NCBI GenBank assembly: GCA_024516155.1
Contig: JAJJXM010000019.1
Coordinates: 434,001 to 498,000 of the forward strand
Length of the DNA stretch: 64,000 bases
From: Pyronema omphalodes
Taxonomy: Eukaryota; Ascomycota; Pezizomycetes; Pezizales; Pyronemataceae
Direction of reading: 5' to 3'
The position numbers were made by a program, and so were the translations under genes. The notes beneath the pieces were generated by a model, which saw only the letters and a list, made by a program, of their open reading frames with translations, was not told the DNA's origin and did no database searches. Positions 48,063-58,583 of this stretch are shown here, piece by piece (position 1 is the stretch's first letter; each line of letters begins with the position of its first letter).

Positions 48063-48352
48063 GGTGTTGTTGCGTGAAGCCGTTAGGTTGAGATGGCGAT
48101 GCGGAGGGGAATTGTGAAGCACGAACGATAACTGGGGTTGTCTTCCGGTTGGCGGCTTGGCATGAATGGGCCCCATACCCCCAAAGGACGGGTTTAACGC
48201 CAAAATGTTGCAACGCCAGACAGACAAAGCGAACCCGTCAACCACGAAACGACAGCTGAAGGACGTTAACTACTACAACCTCACCTCAAGGAGCTCAAAA
48301 CCACAGAAACTACATATTTCTCACTTCACGAAACCCAACCCCACAAGAAATC

Positions 48353-49265
48353 ATGTCTCAAAAACCCGCGCCCGGCGCTCAGCCAAAAAATATGTCTAAT
48401 CGTCTATTGACTATGAAGGTATTTTTCCCTCCTCCCACGCGCTTTTGGTCTGCTCCAAGCATTCTAAAGCCATTCCTTTCAATTGGGTTAAAACAACCCA
48501 TTCCAAAAAGTCACGACATAACTAACTCTTTCTCCTCAGTTCATGCAACGCGCCGTGCACTCAAATCCCAGCACATCCAAAGCCGAAGCCTCAAAAATCG
48601 CGGCCGCAACCGCTGAAGAAGCCGCCCGACGAACCGCAGCATTACACCAGCGCCCACGACCGACTGCCGGTTCTGCAGCCATCGACAATGACGAAGAAAC
48701 CGAGTGGGTGTTAAGTTACGTTCGACCAGTTGTGCCGGAACAAAAATATGTCGATAACGTTGGGTATTCCGAGATGTTTGCGTCCAATAGCGAAGATTCC
48801 GACTCAGACTCAGATTCCGAGGAGGAGGAGGAGACTGGGGGAAATGCTACCAAGAAAGAGGGGGGTAGAATGGTTTTTGGAAATTTCAGGAAGAAGAATT
48901 TGGAGGATGAGAAGAAGAAAAGTAGCAAAGGGGATGGCGAGTTTGATAGTGATGAGGAATTGTCTTCCGATGAAGAAGGCGAGGAGAAAGAGAGGGATCG
49001 TAAACCTGTAATTAAACAGGTTAGCTTGAGGGGATTGACGAGTATATCGAATTCCGGAAACGCCGCGGCATTGTCACAAATGAAGTGTCATAAGTGCAAT
49101 GAAAAGGGGCATAAGGCTAGTAGTTGCACAAAGGATGTAGAGTGTTTTAATTGTGGAAAGAGGGGGCATATGGCAGGGGATTGTGAGGAGAAGAGGAGGG
49201 GAAAGAGGAAGGAGGTTGAGGATAGGAGGGATTCTATGCCGAAGAGGGGGAGACCGTCGATGTGA
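48353..49265 (+). CDS. mpp6: MPP6-type exosome cofactor with two CCHC zinc knuckles
   Basis: Likely nuclear exosome-associated RNA-binding protein. Exons 48353-48418 and 48540-49265 (intron 121 nt) give 263 aa. Splicing creates SNRLLTMKFMQRA, the MPP6/MPHOSPH6 signature that in yeast and human contacts the exosome. Two further MPP6 landmarks follow: a Trp block ETEWVLSYVRP and GGRMVFGNFRKKN (the GRMSFxGFNP element). Acidic serine tracts (SEDSDSDSDSEEEEE) occupy the middle. The C-terminus has two knuckles, CHKCNEKGHKASSC and CFNCGKRGHMAGDC, then a basic tail. Classical MPP6 proteins lack knuckles, while the exosome helper TRAMP uses knuckle proteins (Air1/2), so the fusion is notable. The identification rests on these short motifs. 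Confidence 0.8.
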
Positions 49266-50054
49266 ATGTTGATGGATACTTAGATATGAAGGTCACAAGC
49301 TTTGCAGTAGCAGATGTAGACTTATGGGGGCTGGCATATGGGGGCTGGCAGATGTAAAAGTTTCATGTATTTTTTTCACGGCGTTGGTTGGACTGGATTT
49401 GTTTTTTTTTGTTTTTTTTTTAACCTTTACTTGAGCAGCGGTTGGGATTGAAATTGTGATGGATACTGAGTAATAATATTACACCGCATATTCTATCTTA
49501 CTGAGACCTTTCCTTGCGGATTTTCGCAGGGAAGAACTTTGAATAACGGCTTATCTCAGTGAAACTTTCGGACCATGATTACAAGAGCGGTAACACATGC
49601 AGATTTATATGCTTCACAAGAAAAGTTACATCGCGAACGACAGACAATTAACAATCACAGGCAAAAATATTTGAAAGAGTAGAAATCTTCCTGTCTCTTA
49701 TTCTTCTCCCTCCATCCGTAATGTACATTAGAGTAGTTTGTATAAAATACACGCCCCACCAATTCCTCCCAATGCACAAATATCCCATTCTTGCCCGAAT
49801 ATAAACTCCAACTTTTATGTAGAGAAAAAAACCCTTCTTCATCCGGATCTATCATACAGCGAAACCCCTTTGAACCCAAACAAAAAAGCAATTTTGAAAA
49901 TAAAAGCAAAAACCCCGGGAAACAAGTCCAAATCTAAAACCAGATGAACCAAGCAAAATAATAATAGTACAAGTTAGGTAAGAAAAATAAAAGCAACCAA
50001 GACCCCAAGATTTGTTTCAAACTTCATGATAGATCATTAATTAACCGAAGCATC
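49266..50054. other. Convergent 3' intergenic gap
   Basis: T-rich 3' flank (about 49401-49421) and AT-rich sequence before the helicase stop. No gene is seen. Confidence 0.5.
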
Positions 50055-52466
50055 TTAAGCGGAGGAAGAAAAGCTGGGTCTCTCACGACGCTCGTAAGGG
50101 GGTCTGTCACCACGGTCTCCGCCGAATCCACCACGTCCACCATCACGGCCACCGAACCCACCACGGCTGGGACGATCTCCGAAGGAACGGGAGGGTCTGT
50201 CTCCACCATCACGATCTCCGAAGGAGCGGCGAGGTCTGTCTCCACCATCACGGTCTCCGAAAGAACGCTGGGGGCGGTCACCGAAAGAGCGCTGGGGTCT
50301 GTCTCCCCCGTCACGATCTCCAAAGGAGCGCTGAGGGCGGTCGCCGAAAGAGCGCTGGGGTCTGTCTCCACCATCACGGTCTCCGAAGGAGCGGCGGGGT
50401 CTGTCTCCACCATCACGGTCTCCGAAAGAACGCTGGGGGCGGTCACCGAAAGAGCGCTGAGGACGGTCTCCGCCAAATCCACCGCGACCACCACGTCCAC
50501 CAAATCCTCCGCGTCCGGGACTTCCGCCACGGCCTCCACTTGAGCCGAACTCCTCACTACGAACTAATGTTAGTAAATGATCTTTGAAATGAAGGGTAAA
50601 GTAAACTTACGGGTTGTAAGGTTTGGTGTTAAGGTTCTTGATACTGCCAAGTCCAATTTGCTGGATCAACTTCTTGGAGATAGAGGGAGGCTCAGGCATA
50701 GCCCAACCGACAGCAGTCCATCTGTTAATAGCGTCGACAAGGTTCTGCTTGCTGCGGACAAGTCCGTTGAAGTATCCCAACATGGAGACGTAGGTCTGAG
50801 ATTTGGTAGTGTCGTCAATCTTGATACTGGCCTGAGTGACGGCGGTGAGGGCAGCAGCGGCAGGCTTGGTAAGCTTCTGCTCCATGTCCATCAAAATGTT
50901 GGCAGTCTCAAGTCCGTGGTCCTTGTCCATGTTCATTCCAGAGACAATGTTCTGGACGGCATTCTCGCCTAGCTCAAGCTTGGAAAGCATCAGGTAACCA
51001 ACACCATCCTTTCCGGCACGTCCAGTACGTCCAAGACGGTGAATGTACTGCTCCTGGTTGGAGGGGGCGCAAAGCTGGATAACGTGGGTAACGTTGGGGA
51101 AGTCCATTCCACGGGCGACAACGTCAGAGGCGAAGAGGATACCACGCTTGCACATCTTGAACTTCTCTGAAGCCCTGGAACGCGCAGTCTGGGTAAGACG
51201 AGAGTGGATCTCAACCATCTTCAAAGAAGAGTAGAAGGGGTGCATCTGGTATCCCTCGGGAGGAGAGAACTGCTGAAAGGTGGCGGCAGCAATGTTGGCA
51301 AACTTGGTGGTAGGGCAGAAGACGACAGCCTTAAACTCGGGAAGCGAGTTGGTGTCCTGAGGACCCTCGTCGATCTTGATACCAGACTCTCTCATAACAA
51401 GCTCGTAAAGAGCGGGAAGCATGTTCTCAAATCCGTTACACTCAACAAGGTGCTGCTTGATGCGAGTGTGAACAGCGGCCTCTCCCTTCTCAACCATTTT
51501 CAAGAACTTATAGTCGGAACGGAGAGTTCTGCGAACCATGTCCAAGACCTTCTGGGGCATGGTGGCAGAGAAAACCAAGGACTGTCTTCCCTCTCCGTTT
51601 CGGACATTGGACTTGGCGCCGGGGAATAGACTGACAATCTCGGCAATTTTGTCTGAGAATCCCTGGTCCAACAAAGTGTCTCCCTCATCAAGGACGAGAG
51701 TGTCAACCTTGGAAACGTCCAAGTTGAGGTACTGGTCCTGGAGCAAGTCGTGCAAACGTCCTGGGGTAGCGATAAGAATGTGGCATCCGTTACGTCTCAT
51801 GTCATTGACGGCCTGAGACTTTCCGGTTCCTCCAACAGCGGACTGGCAAACAATTCCAGTACCGGCACAAAGCTTGAGTGCGTCCTTCTGAATCTGGAGA
51901 GCAAGCTCACGGGTGGGAGAGATGATAATGGTACGGATATCAATTTTTCTTGACTGGATAGGCTCGGGGGAGGTAATAACACGCTGAATAGCAGGTAGGA
52001 GGAAAGCAATGGTTTTTCCAGTTCCAGTTTTTGCCTGAGCAAGAACATCGATTCCGGTAACAGTGGAAAGGACAGTCTTGCGCTGGACCTTGGTCATGTC
52101 CTCGTACTTCATTCCGTCGGTGATGTTCTTAATCACACGGGCATCGATAATGTTCTTGTCGGCCAAGTGCTGGAACTTGGTAACCTCATCGACAGTGTTC
52201 TCAACGTCGACCTCATGCTCGGCATCCTCAAGAATGGCGGCGTGAGCGGTGGTGTCAAAGGCTGCACCGCGGTTGTCTCTGAGTGAAGCGTCACGCAAGA
52301 TTGCGGAGATGGCAAGCGATCGCTGCTGCTGAAGAGCGGGTGACGCTGATATCGCGGGCGCATGCTGAAGTAGGGCGAGAGTGCCTGTAGAAGAATTTGT
52401 GATGCTGGCATTGGCGGTGGCGCGAATGCGTAGTATCCGTGAAGACCGGCGGAGGGCGGAAAACAT
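50055..52466 (-). CDS. mss116: Mitochondrial DEAD-box RNA helicase (Mss116 type) with RGG tail
   Basis: ATP-dependent RNA chaperone/helicase for mitochondrial intron splicing and translation. Exons 52466-50611 and 50556-50055 (intron 54 nt, GTAAGT donor) give 785 aa. The start MFSALRRSSRILRI is a mitochondrial presequence; an in-frame ATG at 52685 would add 73 non-conserved residues. Motifs: I AKTGTGKT (144-151), Ia PTRELAL, Ib TPGRL, II DEGD (250-253), III SAT in VFSATMPQ, IV-VI including FASDVVARGMDFPNV and YIHRLGRTGRAG. Motif II has Gly in place of the usual Ala (codon GGA). The second exon encodes a repetitive basic tail of GDRPQRSF/GDRDGGDRPRRSF and GGRGGFGG units ending RRERPSFSSSA, an RNA-binding type tail analogous to that of Mss116. 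Confidence 0.92.
50100..50540 (-). repeat. Coding tandem repeats in the helicase tail
   Basis: About ten imperfect 24- and 36-nt units encoding GDRPQRSF and GDRDGGDRPRRSF repeat head to tail, flanked by GGRGGFGG blocks. Near-identical neighbouring units at DNA level (CGGTCTCCGAAAGAACGCTG and variants) point to recent slippage or unequal exchange. Confidence 0.85.
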
Positions 52467-53377
52467 AATTGAGGTGAAGAGGATATGAGGGAGGGAGAAG
52501 TGAGGGTGGTGTAGAAGAGGGAGGAGGAATTGACCGAATGTACGGCCGGAGGTATTGAGGAAATTTGTATTTGGAGGAGGTGGTGGTAGTGTTCGGTAGA
52601 GGGGATATTTCGAAGTGAAGGTTTTCCAGTCTTTTTGAGCGAACAAGCGCGTAAGCGTTTTTGGTGCCACTGCTGAAAATTTCATGCGGCTCCAATAAAT
52701 TTCAGATACGCCAAGCTTCGGATTAACTTTACGCTAAGATAATTGATTGAGTAGCGGCGCGATGGCTTCGACGCGAGCGACACTTTTGAAACCCTGTAGG
52801 GCTGGATGGATTTCGTACAGTCATCAATATCCACACAAGAAGAGAATTGTACAGAAAAGTATTTTTTTATTATTACTAATGGCTTTCACCTGTGATCTAT
52901 TCGAAATTCATTCTTTTCATTCCAATGTAAATTCATGTTTCTGGGCACTCAGTATTTTCCTAGACCCTGTCTACAAGCGTTAGCCGGCGGCGGATACATT
53001 CTCTCCCCGGATTCACCTTTGGACCAGGTCTAATCGATTGAGCCCTTATATCCATGCATTTCGGATTAGTTTCGCCCCGATAGAACCCGGTCTGATGAGT
53101 GCCAATTGAACTTTCACCGGCTACCGACAAATCCCTCCATACCCATTGTATCGCCTATTCGGATATCTTCATCCTGCCCTCTAGAAATAATGTACAGAAT
53201 GCTTCCACCCCATCTATCATTGAATTTCAACGCTTGCCAGTAAACCCCTTTTCCCGAGAAAAACGCCTTATGCATGCCAAAAGCCATAACAATTCGCAAT
53301 AAAAAAAGTACCGTCATCACATTATTGCATTAATCCACAGTTCCATGCCCAATGCCTATCTCAGACCGTGAGAATTC
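52467..53377. other. Intergenic, helicase promoter and 3' flank of Cut9
   Basis: The helicase 5' flank is CT-rich on the coding strand (to about 52610). The remainder has no gene features. Confidence 0.5.
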
Positions 53378-55422
53378 TCAAAGTTCATCTTCGTCACTAA
53401 CATCTAAACCACCATAGTCTCTGGTGACATCTGCGAGGCGTCTGCGGGGAGCAGCCTGCGCACGGGATGACTGATGCAAAGATTGGGGCCTAGAGGCACC
53501 ACCTCCAGACCTCTTCGACCTTTGTTCTCTTTGATGGGAACGAATGATAGCGTCGACATCATCCGAATCCTGGGTGATTAATGTACCGTCTGTGCTGAGC
53601 ATGGTAGTGGTGAAGATTGAGTCTTGATCCGCGTTCTCCGCAAGTGCCTTTTCAAGTAGTTCAGTTGCCACTGGGTCCTGTGGACTAATTGCTAGGGCCT
53701 AAGGTAGCCGTCAGCCATGTATCTAGAGCGCTCCATGTATAAAAACATACCTCGTGAAGATTAACGATAGCTTCCCACGGCCGTCCGGCTTGAAGATGGC
53801 ACAGCCCAATAGCGCTGTAAACCTGGGGATCATTGGTATCCGCAGTCCTGGTAACCTCCGCAAAGCATAACAATGCTTTGTCAAACATCTCCAAGCGCCG
53901 GAACGCATGGCCAAGATTTGCCTTAGTAGCTACCCATGCTTTTGGATTTGATTCTATATCATCGGCAATTTGCAGAGCCTTGGTAAAGCATTTTATTGAA
54001 TCTTGAAGGGCATCCTTGTGATAGAAAACTACTCCGAGTTCGTTCAATAAGAGTGGGTCGGACTTGCAGAGATTGAATGCCGTGTTAAGATATTCGTCGG
54101 CGAGTGTTACATTATTTAGTTGGAGGTGCTGCATACCCAAAAAGAGTTGTGGTAGATGTGTACCCTGGAAGAGACGAGCAGCAGTGGAATAGGCCGAAAT
54201 TGCCTGATCGTGTTCACCTTCAGCCGCAAAGGTGTGTGCAAATCCTATCCAAGCGGGTCCAAAATGAGGGTCCATCATTGAGGCCTTGGAGAAAAATCTT
54301 CTTGCTTCGGCAATTTTGTTAATTGTGAGATAATAAATTCCAACCGCTAGCCAAGTAACTGGCTCGTCAGGATAGTTATCAGCCATGTCGTGGGAAACCA
54401 AAAATAGCTTATTCTTCATGTTCAGCTCGTGCATGCAAGACAAATATAACGGATAAACTGCAAAATTGTAGCTATCGTTCTTGATAATCCCCTCACATAA
54501 CTGTAAGCATTCCTTGAATCGACATTGGGTGAATAGCAGCTCCGATCTAGCAACTATCAGATCCGCATTATTCGCAAGGTTGTAATCTGTGCTGAGTTTC
54601 TCTGTAGCCTGGTTGAACGCTGTAGGATTTTTATATTTGCTCAAGCGTGTAGTGTACAGCATTTTGGCGAATTGTGCCTCTTGGCCCTGTTCTCCGTCGA
54701 CACTCAGACTGGCAAAGTCCAAGCTTTCCAAAAACGCCCATTCCTCATCAGGACTCATTAAAGAGTTTTTCATCAACTGATCGAATGCTTCGAAGCATTT
54801 CACATCAATCAATACCGCCTGCTTGTAGCAATCCTTGGCCTTGTCGAATGCATTCTGTTTGGCGTAGATCAAGCCCCGAAGGTGACACATTGCTGCCTCA
54901 AACTTAAGGTTTCCTTTTTCATATTCGTCTCCCTTTCCGCCTGAAGTTTTTTTCCGCCGTGCCGCTTGTCGGGTGTTGAAAGCTAGATGAGAGGGATTCT
55001 TTTCGCCAAGGATAGTAAGAGCTTCGTCGTATTTTGATTGTTTCATAAGGCACAATGCAGCAAGGTAGCGGCAGGATGTTGATTTAGAAATCAAGTCGTT
55101 GCGGGTAAGAAAGGAGAGCGCTCTATTATAGTGGCCGTTTCCGAAGTGGACCTGTGCTAGCCAAAAGGCATCCTTTGGATCTCCTTGAGGGGTGTCAGTA
55201 CTACCCATCGTCGTCGCCGGGATTGTAATTGACAATACCAGTTAAGGCTAATAATTTATCTCCAACAAAGATAGCTGCGTCATGCTGGTGCTTGTTGAGT
55301 GCGTCTTGTCGCCAGTTTCTGAGAAATTCCTCCATCTTTGGGTTCGAAGCTGGAGCTCCTCTCCGGCGTGATGTGGGATTTAAGGAACTGCCTTCCCCGG
55401 CAGTTGGTGGGGCGGAAGCCAT
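53378..55422 (-). CDS. cut9: Anaphase-promoting complex TPR subunit Cut9/Cdc16 (APC6)
   Basis: Scaffold subunit of the APC/C ubiquitin ligase controlling mitotic exit. Exons 55422-55239, 55183-53751 and 53698-53378; introns 55 and 52 nt; 645 aa. After a disordered N-terminus, MEEFLRNWRQDALNKHQHDA and the spliced LALTGDPKDAFWLAQVHF match the family start. TPR repeats run through the protein with conserved blocks EPVTWLAVGIYYLTINKIAE, AWIGFAHTFAAEGEHDQAIS, LLNELGVVFYHKDALQDSIK and ANLGHAFRRLEMFDKALLCF. The last exon ends in a serine/acidic tail. Intron 1 is best solved with a TCAAG acceptor behind a CTGAC branch point; the nearby TAG would shift the frame. Confidence 0.93.
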
Positions 55423-57983
55423 CGTTTCGCTTGTGGGTTGATATTGGGAATGCCGAGTTGTAGTAAGATGAGTAGTTCGAAAGGTGGGAGACGCGTCGTG
55501 TAAGTAGCGTTTTTGGCTTCCCCGGCTAGCGTGAGGTGGTGAGGTGGGGAGGGGTAACGCATCAGGTGATCTAACGCAACACGTCAGGAAACGCGTACAT
55601 GCATTCGCTTCTTCGTGGGGTGCACCGAGGCGACCGGTGGACGGAATATCTCCACATCCACCCGGTTACTGAGTCCACGGCTTCGCTCTGATGTAGATAG
55701 AAGTAACTATGTTTTCTTCTCTTTCCATCTCGTTTCCCCTGGGTGCTATACATTTTCCACAGCCGGTCAGCAGGCTGATATCAGTGGAAGGGCTTTTTCT
55801 AAGAACAACTGCAAATTGGCTGGAAGATAAAATGACATATGTTTTCTGGACCTGTAATGGACCCAGAGCCCCCCTCCCACTAGAAATCAATGCAGCAAAA
55901 CAAAACGAGCAATCAATTACGGGCAGTAAAGATCAGGAAAATGGAATTAGAGCATACTGTTGCAAGTAAGTATGTATATGTGAGCCACATGTACGGACGA
56001 AGTTCCGAACTCTCGAAAAAAGTACATCGGCGTCTTGTTAAAGCCGAGGACGTCTGTGATTCATGGAATCGTGAATATGTGCCATGTCCGTTGTCAGGTA
56101 TGATACCACCAAATTTTAAGCTCAATGGCGACCGAAAGTTCTTCTACTATGGTTGGACCTTCCTCCGCCTACTCTACCAAAAGGAGATACTACAGTCGAA
56201 CTGTACTGAATCCTTATCCGACGAAGAATCTAACGGTTTTTGGGGCACCTGGGAGAGGAAAGTCTTGGACAGAGTTCCTGTGCCTATTGGGCCGGCTAAA
56301 AAAGATATTTATATACATCTGCGGGTATTACGAACCCAACAAACCTTCTGGATATTCTTATGCAGTTCGAGGGCTCGAATTCGCTTTTACAATGATCGTT
56401 TCTTTAACAAAAAAAAAAAAAAAAAAAAAAAAAAACCGTCGAACGGAACAGAATTTTGAACGTACTAACAATCCGAAGGAACTGGGACCCAAAATCATTC
56501 CTTCTCGTAACTAAGCTGCCTCAAAGGGGAAGTAAAAGTAGAAGGTGCTGTGACTGGAGAACCAACGGGAAAATAAACACAGATGAAGTCAGAAGGGATA
56601 CAAGGCCAAGGAAACAAAGTAATGTCGATAAATATAAAATAACCAGACTTCATACAGATATCTAACAGTATTGGTTGCGACGATGGCGAAGATGATACTG
56701 ATAGTGATATCGGGTTCTATGATACACCCTGAATGAATCCAAAGCCGATGCCTATAAATGCGCCGAGAACATTATCGGAAACACTCCTGATGATAATATG
56801 ATTACAAGAATTGGAAGCCGACTGCCTCACGAAGTCTGTGTGGCTTAATCATCGGGGATAGATATTTGAAATTTTTGTAGAATTGTCGACATAATTAAGG
56901 GGTTTGCTAACTGCAAGACTGAGCAATCAGCAGCTGATCCAATGAATTTGGCATAGCACGTCCCTATTATATACACCTACCAAGTTTTATGTAGGAATTT
57001 CACAACAGCTGCCTGGTCGTCAACTTTTTATTGGTTATGGGGCAAGTGTAATATAGGTGCCCAAGTTGAATACAATGTAGTTGATAATAATTTTCTGGAC
57101 AATCGCAATTGCTTCATTGCAAAAGGTATAGCACAAACTTCCGTCTTGCTGACTTGTAATTTTGGTGCCCCCCAGTTCCTCTTTGTGGAAGAACTAGCGA
57201 ATAATGATGCTATTAATGGCTGGCTTTCCATGGGCCACGCTTCTTCGGATGATGGAAACACATGATACATCGACGATGATAGAATTGGCGAAGAGGTTAT
57301 GCCTCTGTCCATTAATTATTTCTTATTCGGTTTAAGCGGGAATAACCTGATATAGACATTCACCTAGTATTCAATAATAGCATGCGTTCTGCATTAATTC
57401 GTGGAAAGAGATGTGGAGAATCTAGCCAGTCATAACGTTTACATCCGGTTGATCCAGCAAAGATAAGTAAACCGATATGTTACATTTACGCTAGAGTTTA
57501 AGTTTTTATTACAGGTACAGTATGAGACTGCAATAGATTATTTTATCGAATTATGTTTTTCTTTCTATAGGCTTTATTTAACACTACCAGTAAAAGAAAG
57601 GGCAATCGCTATTGGGAGACTGTGGATCAAAAGCAGAATCATCCATCATACTCCGATACATGTGCAACCGTTGAAGGGCTGTACCAAAATATATTGGCAA
57701 TAAGTTAGGTTCGAATGGGAGTTTATTTCGGTAGTTAAATGGCGACTAGCTTGTTATTATCATTCTCTAACGTTTTGTACATGATTTAGCGGCTAAGGTT
57801 CTTGACTACCTCTTTTTACAGTACTAATAATCTGATACAAATGCATAACGATCTTGATGGACAAACTCCTAGCAACTAAACCGAAGGCCACAAGTGGTAG
57901 AAGCTGCTGTAAAGAACGATTAAACCCCAAAAAGAAACCCAACGCCAATCACATTGACGGGAAAATATCTCGCACATCCAACA
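55423..57983. other. Intergenic with poly(A) tract and doubtful frames
   Basis: Overlapping frames at 55890-56459 and 56125-56514 end in a 27-nt A run (56409-56435), which inflates them with lysines. The second contains FGAPGRGKSWTEF, a P-loop-like string, but no supporting domain. The rest (56.5-57.98 kb) is AT-rich without genes. Confidence 0.45.
56409..56435. repeat. Poly(A) tract
   Basis: About 27 consecutive A at the end of a weakly coding-like plus-strand segment. It could mark the tail of a retroposed sequence or be simple slippage. Confidence 0.75.
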
Positions 57984-58583
57984 TCAATAGCCCAACATTG
58001 CCCACAAAGATCCAAGTATCGTCTTCTCTCCTGTGAGCTCGAGTTGAAAAGCTCCCGGGTTCGAAGCATTCATGATTCTAATCCCCATCCCTGGTCCATG
58101 AATCTTTAACCACTCCTCAACCTCAGGTTTAATCTTGGCAACACCGCCCACACTGTTCTTTCCTCTCCCAGTAATGATCCAAGTATTCTTAACTCTCCAT
58201 ATCCTACAAGCCTCTAAATGTTCCTCCAGTTTTTGCTTCGCCTCTTTGACAAAAAGCCCATGAAGATCAATTTTTTCCAATCCATCCTGCATATTTTTGC
58301 CACTCCAAATTCGAAAAATAGTATTCTTCCAACTAACTTCTAAATCCGGGTATGAAGGATTATGTGCTGCAAAGATTTCTGCTGCTGCTTTCGCATTCAT
58401 TAAATCCCGCTCTTTCTGTTTTTCATCCACCTTTGCTCGGAGTTCCGTAACTCTCTTGAAGTCTCGGTTATTTTGAGAGGTCCGGATTTGCTGGTGTAGA
58501 TTGGATAATTCCTCGCTACATCTCCTAGCTCGCAGACGAAGTTCGTCTCCGGTGGGTGATGCCGTGGAAACAAGCTGACCCAT
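57984..58583 (-). CDS. Smr-domain protein with DUF1771
   Basis: Small Smr (MutS2 C-terminal-like) protein; family members bind or cleave nucleic acid. The single-exon reading gives 199 aa: DUF1771-type helices (LRLRARRCSEELSNLHQQIR, KAKVDEKQKERDLMNAKAA), then Smr motifs KIDLHGLFVKEAKQKLEEHL and ITGRGKNSVGGVAKIKPEVE. A 17-residue insert sits between DUF1771 and DLHG. Its DNA (58287-58337) begins GTTAGT and ends ATGCAG, is 51 nt and in frame, so I suspect a short intron. Splicing gives 182 aa with the compact AAHNPSYPDLEDGLEKIDLH linker typical of the family. GRGKNS replaces the commoner GRGxHS. Confidence 0.9.
   Translation of the reverse strand: MGQLVSTASPTGDELRLRARRCSEELSNLHQQIRTSQNNRDFKRVTELRAKVDEKQKERDLMNAKAAAEIFAAHNPSYPDLEVSWKNTIFRIWSGKNMQDGLEKIDLHGLFVKEAKQKLEEHLEACRIWRVKNTWIITGRGKNSVGGVAKIKPEVEEWLKIHGPGMGIRIMNASNPGAFQLELTGEKTILGSLWAMLGY

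Noticed and set aside
47714..48245. N-terminal extension of the complex I subunit from 48245
   Set aside because: It runs into the shared promoter and would bury the Arg-rich presequence starting at MLFRR.
52467..52685. Upstream ATG adding 73 residues to the helicase
   Set aside because: The extension is proline/leucine-rich and lacks conservation cues, whereas MFSALRRSSRILRI gives a proper mitochondrial presequence.
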